5,071 nucleotides of DNA from Rhodospirillales bacterium RIFCSPLOWO2_12_FULL_67_15 (GTDB taxonomy: Bacteria; Pseudomonadota; Alphaproteobacteria; Rhodospirillales; 2-12-FULL-67-15), in contig MIAC01000164.1 of assembly GCA_001830475.1 (NCBI GenBank), positions 1 to 5,071 on the forward strand, in the 5' to 3' direction. The notes under the pieces were generated by a model that was not told where the DNA came from, searched no databases, and saw nothing but the letters and a program-made list of their open reading frames with translations. The translations under genes were made by a program, and so were the position numbers. Within the stretch, counting starts at the first letter, position 1; each line of letters opens with the position of its first letter. Shown piece by piece: positions 1-5,071 of this stretch.

Positions 1-75
1 TATCACTACGCCTTCGCCATGCTGATCGGCGTCGTCGGGCTGATCACCTGGTATGTCTTGAGACAGGTGGGATAG
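1..75 (+). CDS. nuoL: NADH-quinone oxidoreductase subunit L (NuoL), C-terminal end only
   Basis: Partial gene: only the last 24 codons and the TAG stop (73-75) lie in the window. The visible peptide starts [20 protein letters not shown] and ends RQVG. It is a single hydrophobic helix followed by a short basic tail, which fits the final transmembrane helix of NuoL. NuoL is the distal antiporter-like subunit of complex I, in the inner membrane. The identification rests on this alphaproteobacterial-looking C-terminus and on the position immediately upstream of nuoM, where nuoL is normally found. The peptide is too short to judge anything catalytic. The gap to nuoM is 10 bases, so co-transcription is expected. 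Confidence 0.88.
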   Translation, partial: YHYAFAMLIGVVGLITWYVLRQVG

Positions 76-85
76 GCCGCAAGCG

Positions 86-1627
86 ATGTTCGAACTTCCC
101 ATCCTTTCGCTCTTGATCATATTGCCGCTGGTCGGCGCGGCCTTCATCCTGTTCATCCGCGGCGAGGCCGAGGTCGTCGCCGCCAACGTTCGCAGCGTCG
201 CGCTGTGGACGAGCGGAATCGAGTTTCTGCTCTCTCTCTTTCTCTGGTTCGGTTTCGACACCGAAAGCGCCGGCTTCCAGTTCGTCGAGCGGGCCGAATG
301 GATGCCCGGGTTGGACATCGCCTATCACGTCGGCGTGGACGGCATTTCGGTCCTATTCGTGCTGCTGACGACGCTCTTGACCCCGATCTGCGTGCTCGCG
401 AGCTGGGAAGCGATCCGTGACCGCGTGCGCGAATACATGATCGCCTTCCTGGTCATGGAAACCATGATGGTCGGGATGTTCGCGGCGCTCGACCTGTTCC
501 TGTTCTACGTTTTCTTCGAGGCCGTGCTCATTCCGATGTTCCTGATCATCGGCGTTTGGGGCGGGCCGCGGCGGGTGTACTCCGCCTTCAAGTTCTTCCT
601 CTTCACGCTGGCGGGTTCGGTGCTGATGCTGGTCGCGCTGCTCGCCGTCTATGCCGACGCGGGTACGGCGGATATCCCGCGCCTGCTCGCGCACCGCTTG
701 CCGGTGTCGTGGCAGCCGTGGCTCTGGCTCGCGTTCTTCGCTTCGTTCGCGGTCAAGGTGCCGATGTGGCCGGTGCACACCTGGTTGCCCGATGCCCACG
801 TCGAGGCCCCGACCGCGGGCTCGGTGATCCTGGCCGGCGTGCTCCTGAAGTTCGGCGGCTACGGCTTCCTCCGCTTTTCGCTGCCGATGCTGCCGGCGGC
901 GAGCGAAGCGTTCGCGCCGCTGATCTTCGCCTTGAGCGTGATTGCCGTCGTCTATACCTCGCTGGTCGCGTTGGCCCAGGAGGACATGAAAAAATTGATT
1001 GCCTATTCCTCGGTCGCGCACATGGGGTTTGTCACCGCCGGCGCCTTCAGCTTCACCCTTCAGGGGATCGAGGGCGCGATCTTCCAGATGCTGAGCCACG
1101 GCGTCGTCTCCGCCGCCCTGTTCCTGATCGTCGGCGTCGTCTACGACCGGACGCACTCGCGCGACATCGAAACCTACGGCGGCCTGGTCCACCGCATGCC
1201 GGCCTATGCGTTCGCCTTCATGGTTTTCATGCTCGCGTCGGTCGGGCTGCCCGGCACCAGCGGGTTCGTCGGCGAAATTCTGGTGCTGATCGGTCTGTTC
1301 CAGGTCAACGCCTGGGTCGCGGCGCTGACCGCGACCGGCGTGATCCTGGGCGCTGTCTACATGCTTTATCTCTATCGCCGCGTGATCTTCGGCCGCCTGA
1401 CCAAAGAGGCGCTGGCCCGCATCGGCGATCTGAGTGCGCGCGAAATCGCGGTGTTCGCGCCCCTGGTCGTGCTGGTGTTCTGGATGGGGATCTTCCCGGC
1501 TCCGTTCCTCAAGATCATGCACGTTTCCTCCGCAAACTTGGTGCGCCAAGTGGACGAGGGCCGGCGGGTGGCGAACTTGCCGGTGGCTCCGGTTGCCGCC
1601 TCGCCGCAATTGGCCAGGGCGCAATAG
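86..1627 (+). CDS. nuoM: NADH-quinone oxidoreductase subunit M (NuoM), complex I proton-pumping subunit
   Basis: 513 aa, close to the roughly 500 aa usual for NuoM (E. coli about 509). It is an integral inner-membrane antiporter-like subunit of complex I, coupling NADH oxidation by quinone to proton transfer. About 14 hydrophobic helices can be read, the first at about residues 5-24 and the last at about 455-477. The expected ionisable residues of the proton path are present: Glu145 in [10 protein letters not shown] (equivalent of E. coli Glu144), Lys224 in [22 protein letters not shown] (broken-helix region; E. coli Lys234), Lys255 in LLKFGGYG (E. coli Lys265), His312 and His338, and Glu397 in GFVGE (E. 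coli Glu407). A hydrophilic Ala/Pro-rich tail of about 30 residues follows the last helix. The ATG at 86 is chosen because [10 protein letters not shown] begins directly at helix 1. Its ribosome site is weak: an AGG at 74-76 overlaps the nuoL stop. Nothing is truncated or missing. Confidence 0.98.
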   Translation: MFELPILSLLIILPLVGAAFILFIRGEAEVVAANVRSVALWTSGIEFLLSLFLWFGFDTESAGFQFVERAEWMPGLDIAYHVGVDGISVLFVLLTTLLTPICVLASWEAIRDRVREYMIAFLVMETMMVGMFAALDLFLFYVFFEAVLIPMFLIIGVWGGPRRVYSAFKFFLFTLAGSVLMLVALLAVYADAGTADIPRLLAHRLPVSWQPWLWLAFFASFAVKVPMWPVHTWLPDAHVEAPTAGSVILAGVLLKFGGYGFLRFSLPMLPAASEAFAPLIFALSVIAVVYTSLVALAQEDMKKLIAYSSVAHMGFVTAGAFSFTLQGIEGAIFQMLSHGVVSAALFLIVGVVYDRTHSRDIETYGGLVHRMPAYAFAFMVFMLASVGLPGTSGFVGEILVLIGLFQVNAWVAALTATGVILGAVYMLYLYRRVIFGRLTKEALARIGDLSAREIAVFAPLVVLVFWMGIFPAPFLKIMHVSSANLVRQVDEGRRVANLPVAPVAASPQLARAQ

Positions 1628-1631
1628 GAGG
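1626..1631 (+). promoter_or_regulatory. Shine-Dalgarno sequence of nuoN
   Basis: AGGAGG lies 7 bases before the ATG at 1639 and overlaps the nuoM stop codon (1625-1627). It is a perfect match to the anti-Shine-Dalgarno core and the strongest ribosome site in the window. It decides the nuoN start: the same reading frame stays open far upstream through nuoM, so frame openness alone would not locate it. Confidence 0.85.
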
Positions 1632-1638
1632 AACGCGA

Positions 1639-3117
1639 ATGCCGCTTGCCAGCCTTCCGTATTTGACGCCCGCGCTTCCGGAAATCCTGCTGGCTCTCGG
1701 CGGGCTCGCGCTCCTGATGTACGGCGTGTTCCAGAAAGACGGCGACGGCGCGGCCGAGGCCCGCGCCGCTCGACGCACCGCTTGGGCGGCGCTCGCGATC
1801 CTTCTCGTCGCCCTGGTCGTGGTCGTCGCGCTCGGCAAGGACCGCGCGCTCACCTTCGGCGGCCTGTTCGTCGTCGACGCCTTCACCCGCTTCGCCAAGG
1901 TTCTGGTGCTGGCCGGCGCGGCCGCGGCGCTCGTGATGACAGGCGATTTCCTCGTCCGCCACGGTGCGGGTCGATTCGAGTATTCCGTCCTCGTCGTCTT
2001 CGCGGTCACGGGCATGATGATGATGCTTTCGGCCAACGATTTGATGTCGCTTTACGTCGGCCTCGAAATGCAGAGCTTGCCGCTCTACGTCATGGCCACG
2101 TTCCAGCGCGACGATTCGCGCGCGTCCGAGGCCGGACTCAAATACTTCGTCCTCGGCGCGCTCGCCTCTGGCATGTTGCTCTACGGCAGTTCCTTGGTCT
2201 ACGGCTTCGCCGGCAGCACTAACTTCGAGGCGTTGGCCGAACTGTTCCGCCACCTCGGCGCCGACAGGCCCCCGCTCGGGGTCGTCTTCGGCTTGGTGTT
2301 CATCCTGGCCGGGCTCGCCTTCAAGGTCTCGGCGGTTCCGTTCCACATGTGGACGCCGGACGTCTACGAAGGCGCGCCGACGCCGGTCACCGCCTTTTTC
2401 TCGGTCGCGCCCAAGATCGCCGCGCTCGGCCTTTTCGTCCGGCTGATGATGGGCCCCTTCGGCGAGCTCGCTCCCCATTGGCAGCAGGTGGTGGCGCTGA
2501 TCGCCGTCGCTTCGATGGTGGTCGGCGCGTTCGGCGCCATCAATCAGAGCAACATCAAACGCCTGATGGCCTACAGCTCCATCGGCCACGTCGGCTACGC
2601 CCTTGTCGGTCTCGCGGTCGCGGACGCGGACGGCATCCGCGGAATGCTCGTCTATCTCGCCATTTATCTGGTGATGAATCTCGGCACGTTCGCCTGCATC
2701 CTCGGGATGCGCCGGGGCGGGCGGAACGTGGAATCGATCTCCGAGCTTGCCGGGGTCGCGCGCACGCATCCGCTTTTCGCCGCCGCGCTCGGGGTGCTGA
2801 TGTTCTCGATGGCGGGGATTCCGCCGCTCGCCGGATTTTTCGGCAAACTCTACGTCTTTCTCGCCGCGGTCGAGGCGAAGATGTTCGTTCTCGCGGCCGT
2901 CGGCCTCCTCACCAGCGTCATCGCCGCCTTCTATTACATCCGCATCGTCCGCGTCGCTTATTTCGACGAGCCGGGCGAGGCGCTCGACCGGACCTTGCGC
3001 CCCGAAGTGGCCTGGATCGCGTGGGCGGCGAGCGCGCTCGTCATCCTCTTCTTCCTCGGCCCCGGGCCGGTGCTCAAGGCGGCAGCCGCCGCGGCCAAGG
3101 CTCTGCTCGTGGAATGA
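1639..3117 (+). CDS. nuoN: NADH-quinone oxidoreductase subunit N (NuoN), complex I proton-pumping subunit
   Basis: 492 aa, normal for NuoN (E. coli about 485). It is the third antiporter-like subunit, placed nearest the peripheral arm in the complex I membrane domain. About 14 hydrophobic helices are readable. Hallmarks in order: Glu143 in GLEMQSLPLY (E. coli Glu133), Lys229 in AFKVSAVPFHMWTPDVYEGA (E. coli Lys217), Lys259 in APKIAALG (E. coli Lys247), the helix motif NIKRLMAYSSIGHVGY with His317, and Lys403 in AGFFGKLYVF. NuoN typically has lysine at this last position, where NuoL/NuoM carry an acidic or different residue. This separates it from a second NuoM. The C-terminus ends in an alanine-rich stretch (six Ala at 481-486). 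The ATG at 1639 has a strong ribosome site and puts PALPEILLAL, the start of helix 1, near the N-terminus. The stop TGA overlaps the birA start. Confidence 0.98.
   Translation: MPLASLPYLTPALPEILLALGGLALLMYGVFQKDGDGAAEARAARRTAWAALAILLVALVVVVALGKDRALTFGGLFVVDAFTRFAKVLVLAGAAAALVMTGDFLVRHGAGRFEYSVLVVFAVTGMMMMLSANDLMSLYVGLEMQSLPLYVMATFQRDDSRASEAGLKYFVLGALASGMLLYGSSLVYGFAGSTNFEALAELFRHLGADRPPLGVVFGLVFILAGLAFKVSAVPFHMWTPDVYEGAPTPVTAFFSVAPKIAALGLFVRLMMGPFGELAPHWQQVVALIAVASMVVGAFGAINQSNIKRLMAYSSIGHVGYALVGLAVADADGIRGMLVYLAIYLVMNLGTFACILGMRRGGRNVESISELAGVARTHPLFAAALGVLMFSMAGIPPLAGFFGKLYVFLAAVEAKMFVLAAVGLLTSVIAAFYYIRIVRVAYFDEPGEALDRTLRPEVAWIAWAASALVILFFLGPGPVLKAAAAAAKALLVE
3114..3117 (+). other. ATGA stop/start overlap, nuoN to birA
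   Basis: The birA ATG (3114-3116) overlaps the nuoN TGA (3115-3117). No good Shine-Dalgarno sequence precedes it; the nearest purine run is a short GTGGA abutting the start. Translation of birA by termination-reinitiation after nuoN is therefore likely (inference). Confidence 0.75.
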
Positions 3118-3893
3118 CGGCCGCTCCGCGCCTCCCCGCCGGCTTCGCGCTCGTCGCCCTGACTTCGACCGAGAGCACGAACGAGGAAGCGAAACGCCGC
3201 GGCGAAAGCCCGGACGCCGCTCCCGACGGTCTCGTGGTCTGGGCGCTCGAACAACGGGCGGGCAAGGGCCGGCGCGGGCGCGGGTGGATTTCGCCGCCCG
3301 GGAACCTCTACAGCTCGATCCTGCTCCGGCCCGGCCGGCCGCTCGGCGAGATCGCCGGTCTCGGCTTCGCCGCCGCGCTTGCGATCCGGGATTCGCTCAT
3401 CGCATGGGGCGGGCGGGATGTCGCGCTCAAATGGCCGAACGACGTTCTTCTCGGCGCAAGCAAGATCGCGGGGGTGCTGCTCGAATCCCGCGCCAACGGC
3501 AGCGAGAAAATTCCCGAATGGGTGGTGGTGGGCGCCGGGATCAATCTCGCGAGTCATCCCGAAGGAACGGAATTTCCCGCCACTTCGCTTGCCGCCGAGG
3601 GCTATCCGCCGCCCCAGCCGGCCCAAGCGCTCGAAACCTATGTCGCCGCCTTCGCTCGATGGCGCGCGCGTTGGCTTGACGGGGGCCTTGCGGCCGTGCT
3701 GGAACCTTACCGGCGCCACTTGCGCGGCGTCGGCGCGCCGATATCGGTCCGGATCGAGGGCGAGACGGTGCGCGGCATTTTTGACGCGCTCGAGGACGAC
3801 GGCACGCTGGCGCTTCGGCTTGCCGACGGCCCGATCCGTCGCATTTCCGCCGGGGACGTTTTCTTCGCCCGCGGCGATAGGGAACCCCGATGA
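3114..3893 (+). CDS. birA: Biotin--[acetyl-CoA-carboxylase] ligase, class I (no DNA-binding domain)
   Basis: 259 aa cytoplasmic enzyme. It makes biotinyl-5'-AMP from biotin and ATP and transfers biotin to the target lysine of biotin carboxyl carrier domains such as acetyl-CoA carboxylase. Visible motifs: STNEEAK (21-27, the start of the catalytic domain), QRAGKGRRGRGWIS (47-60, the biotinoyl-AMP binding loop, E. coli GRGRRG), NLYSSILLRP (64-73), LKWPNDVLL (105-113, with Lys106 matching E. coli Lys183), KIAGVLLE (117-124) and VGAGINL (139-145). A C-terminal SH3-like domain spans about 210-255 and includes ISAGDVFF. The N-terminal winged-helix repressor domain of E. coli BirA is absent, so this form should not regulate biotin genes. 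One position of the loop is Lys51 where E. coli has Arg116, a conservative change. The ATG overlapping nuoN is chosen because the catalytic fold begins within about 15 residues of it. An upstream in-frame extension lies entirely inside nuoN and is not credible. Confidence 0.96.
   Translation: MTAAPRLPAGFALVALTSTESTNEEAKRRGESPDAAPDGLVVWALEQRAGKGRRGRGWISPPGNLYSSILLRPGRPLGEIAGLGFAAALAIRDSLIAWGGRDVALKWPNDVLLGASKIAGVLLESRANGSEKIPEWVVVGAGINLASHPEGTEFPATSLAAEGYPPPQPAQALETYVAAFARWRARWLDGGLAAVLEPYRRHLRGVGAPISVRIEGETVRGIFDALEDDGTLALRLADGPIRRISAGDVFFARGDREPR
3879..3883 (+). promoter_or_regulatory. Probable Shine-Dalgarno sequence of coaX
   Basis: An AGGGA within the last codons of birA lies 6 bases before the coaX ATG at 3890. 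The match is moderate and the spacing good. It supports the ATG at 3890 as the start, together with the DxGNT motif lying at residues 6-10. Confidence 0.5.
3890..3893 (+). other. ATGA stop/start overlap, birA to coaX
   Basis: The coaX ATG (3890-3892) overlaps the birA TGA (3891-3893). This is the second of three identical junctions in a row and suggests translational coupling (inference from arrangement). Confidence 0.75.
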
Positions 3894-4672
3894 TTCTCGC
3901 CATCGACTGCGGCAACACCAACACCGTCTTCGCCGTCTTCGGCGACGACGGCGTGCGGCGCGGCGACTGGCGCTCCTCCACCGACCACAACCGCACCGCC
4001 GACGAATTCGGCCTGTGGCTCATGCAGTTGATGCGGCTCGCCGGGATCGAGCCCGCGCACATCCGGAGCGCCATCGTCGCGACCGTGGTTCCGGCGGTGC
4101 TGTTCAGCCTCAAGACCATGTGCCGCAAGTATTTCAACTGCGACCCCATGATCGTCGGCGAACCCGGCGTCGAGCTCGGCATCGAGAACCTGGTCGAACA
4201 TCCCGACGAAGTCGGCGCCGATCGCCTGGTCAACGCGGTGGCGGCGCGGGAAACCTACCAGGGGCCGCTGATCGTGATCGATTTCGGCACCGCCACCACC
4301 TTCGACGTGATCGACGGCGACGGCAACTATCGCGGCGGGGTCATCGCGCCGGGCGTGAACCTTTCCGCCGAGGCGCTGCACATGGCGGCGGCCAAACTGC
4401 CGCGCGTCGCCATCGGCCGGCCCGAGCGCGTCATCGGCACCGGGACCGTCTCGGCGATGAAATCCGGCATTTACTGGGGCTACGTCGCCATGATCGAGGG
4501 GTTGGTCGAGCGCATCCGCAAGGAGTACGGCGCGGACATGGACGTGATCGCGACCGGAGGCCTGGCGCCGCTGTTCGCCGACGCGACCGCCTGCATCAAG
4601 CGCGCGGACCTCGATCTCACGCTGCGCGGGCTCTATGCCGTCTACCGGCTGAACGCCAAGAAGGGCCGATGA
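3890..4672 (+). CDS. coaX: Type III pantothenate kinase (CoaX)
   Basis: 260 aa, typical for the family. It phosphorylates pantothenate to 4'-phosphopantothenate with ATP, the first step of coenzyme A synthesis, in the cytoplasm. Its fold belongs to the ASKHA (acetate and sugar kinase/Hsp70/actin) superfamily. Motifs: the N-terminal phosphate loop AIDCGNTNT (residues 4-12, with Asp6, Gly8, Asn9, Thr10), the pantothenate-site motif VGADRLVNA (108-116, with Asp111 the expected catalytic aspartate), the second phosphate motif VIDFGTATTFDVI (129-141), GGVIAPG (149-155) and ATGGLAPL (221-228). Family knowledge: type III enzymes need a monovalent cation, have a high ATP Km and are not feedback-inhibited by CoA, unlike E. 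coli-type CoaA. All key residues are present. It overlaps birA upstream and rnj downstream by ATGA. Whether the genome also has a coaA cannot be seen here. Confidence 0.97.
   Translation: MILAIDCGNTNTVFAVFGDDGVRRGDWRSSTDHNRTADEFGLWLMQLMRLAGIEPAHIRSAIVATVVPAVLFSLKTMCRKYFNCDPMIVGEPGVELGIENLVEHPDEVGADRLVNAVAARETYQGPLIVIDFGTATTFDVIDGDGNYRGGVIAPGVNLSAEALHMAAAKLPRVAIGRPERVIGTGTVSAMKSGIYWGYVAMIEGLVERIRKEYGADMDVIATGGLAPLFADATACIKRADLDLTLRGLYAVYRLNAKKGR
4658..4665 (+). promoter_or_regulatory. Possible weak Shine-Dalgarno sequence of rnj
   Basis: The purine run AAGAAGGG at the end of coaX lies only 3 bases before the rnj ATG at 4669, closer than ideal. It may still assist reinitiation after coaX. Because it encodes the lysine-rich C-terminus of CoaX, the purine richness could be incidental. 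Confidence 0.35.
4669..4672 (+). other. ATGA stop/start overlap, coaX to rnj
   Basis: The rnj ATG (4669-4671) overlaps the coaX TGA (4670-4672). It is the third consecutive ATGA junction and suggests coupled translation (inference). Confidence 0.75.
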
Positions 4673-5071
4673 GCCCGGCCAAAACGCCGCGCCCGGCCTC
4701 CGAGCTGGCCTTCGTCGCGCTTGGCGGCGCGGGCGAGATCGGCATGAACCTGAACCTTTACGGCTACGGCCCGCCGCCCGACGGCCATCAATGGCTGATG
4801 GTGGATTTGGGCGTCACCTTCGGCGACGGCAGCGTGCCCGGCGTCGAGGTCGTCATGCCCGATCCGGCGTTCATCGCCGAGCGGCGCGGGCGCCTGCTCG
4901 GCCTGGTGCTGACGCACGCCCACGAAGATCACCTCGGCGCGGTGCCGTACCTGTGGGAGCGGCTCGGCTGCCCGGTCTTCGCGACCCCGTTCGCGGTCTC
5001 GATCCTGAAGCGCAAGCTGCGCGAGGCGGGATTGGAAGGAAAGGTGCCGATCCACGTCGTGCCGCTCGGCG
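4669..5071 (+). CDS. rnj: Ribonuclease J, N-terminal part (runs off the window)
   Basis: The first 134 codons are visible, and the frame is open to the window end. Bacterial RNase J is usually about 550 aa, so roughly a quarter is here. RNase J is a zinc-dependent 5'-3' exoribonuclease and endoribonuclease for mRNA decay and rRNA/RNA 5' maturation, with a metallo-beta-lactamase core and a beta-CASP insert. Visible are the opening strand and the motif LGGAGEIGMNLNLY (18-31), the metal-adjacent VDLGVTFGD (45-53), the start of the substrate region with PGVEVVMPD (57-65), and the zinc-binding signature THAHEDHLGA (82-91; His83, His85, Asp87, His88). The beta-CASP domain and C-terminal region lie outside. 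The ATG at 4669 is preferred because the next in-frame ATG (4744) is past the conserved GGAGEIG motif. Other metallo-beta-lactamase RNases (RNase Z, CPSF-like) are less likely given GGxGEIGxN and the gene order. Confidence 0.95.
   Translation, partial: MSPAKTPRPASELAFVALGGAGEIGMNLNLYGYGPPPDGHQWLMVDLGVTFGDGSVPGVEVVMPDPAFIAERRGRLLGLVLTHAHEDHLGAVPYLWERLGCPVFATPFAVSILKRKLREAGLEGKVPIHVVPLG

Noticed and set aside
353..1624. Long open frame on the - strand opposite nuoM (423 codons)
   Set aside because: The translation is rich in His, Arg, Gln, Asp and Glu with no recognisable domain, as expected from the antisense of a hydrophobic, GC-rich membrane-protein gene. The sense strand encodes an intact NuoM.
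556..1638. In-frame open extension upstream of the nuoN ATG, giving an 853-codon frame
   Set aside because: The added 361 residues are Arg/Gly/Ala-rich out-of-frame nuoM. The strong AGGAGG and the normal NuoN length support the start at 1639. It is not a fusion protein.
1372..2769. Long open frame on the - strand spanning the nuoM/nuoN junction (465 codons)
   Set aside because: It has the same charged, low-information composition, crosses two well-supported genes and has no recognisable motif. It is a by-product of high GC at third codon positions.
3076..3110. GC-rich run near the end of nuoN considered as a terminator
   Set aside because: Short GC complementarity is possible, but there is no following T-run, and the sequence encodes the alanine-rich NuoN C-terminus immediately before an overlapping gene.
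2349..3113. In-frame open extension upstream of birA that might supply an N-terminal DNA-binding domain
   Set aside because: The extension is out-of-frame nuoN sequence, arginine-rich and without a helix-turn-helix pattern. The class I ligase begins at 3114.
3541..4381. Overlapping - strand frames opposite birA and coaX
   Set aside because: They are shadows of two intact, motif-complete genes; their composition is biased and no family is recognisable.
4642..5055. - strand open frame of 137 codons opposite rnj
   Set aside because: The + strand carries the RNase J motifs GGAGEIG and HAHEDH in a frame open to the window end; the antisense frame shows only charged low-complexity sequence.
1..5071. 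Search for mobile elements, CRISPR arrays, tRNA/rRNA genes, riboswitches and direct or inverted repeats
   Set aside because: Coding density is essentially complete and the genes are conserved housekeeping genes in a familiar order. No repeat arrays or RNA-gene signatures were seen by eye, and composition looks uniform.

Overview
This window is a compact, fully coding stretch of a high-GC bacterial chromosome. All genes lie on the + strand and there is no intergenic gap longer than 11 bases. It holds the last 24 codons of nuoL, complete nuoM and nuoN (proton-pumping membrane subunits of respiratory complex I), a complete class I biotin protein ligase (birA), a complete type III pantothenate kinase (coaX) and the first 134 codons of ribonuclease J (rnj). 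The GC-rich codon use, the NuoL/M/N sequence style and above all the order nuoL-nuoM-nuoN-birA-coaX-rnj point to an alphaproteobacterium. I infer a Rhodospirillales-like lineage, because many Rhizobiales-type genomes, as I recall them, have birA directly followed by rnj. The species cannot be determined from the window.

Layout: bases 1-75 are the nuoL 3' end. nuoM (86-1627) follows after 10 bases. nuoN (1639-3117) follows after 11 bases and has the only textbook Shine-Dalgarno sequence of the window, AGGAGG. After nuoN, each start codon overlaps the preceding stop codon as ATGA: nuoN/birA at 3114-3117, birA/coaX at 3890-3893 and coaX/rnj at 4669-4672. This is the classic arrangement for translational coupling. 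I see no terminator hairpin or convincing promoter in any junction, so the window is most simply read as the interior of one long transcript.

How the genes work together: NuoL, NuoM and NuoN are the three antiporter-like subunits that carry out proton translocation in the NADH:quinone oxidoreductase membrane arm. The ionisable residues expected in NuoM and NuoN are all present. BirA attaches biotin to carboxylase carrier proteins, CoaX performs the first committed step of coenzyme A synthesis, and RNase J is a metallo-beta-lactamase-fold RNA processing and decay enzyme. The last three have no direct biochemical link to complex I; they appear to be housekeeping passengers on the nuo operon in this lineage. 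BirA and CoaX both feed acyl-CoA and carboxylation metabolism.

I found no mobile element, CRISPR array, RNA gene, repeat, pseudogene or foreign-looking segment, and no evidence of a previously undescribed system. The observations in Part 2 are modest.
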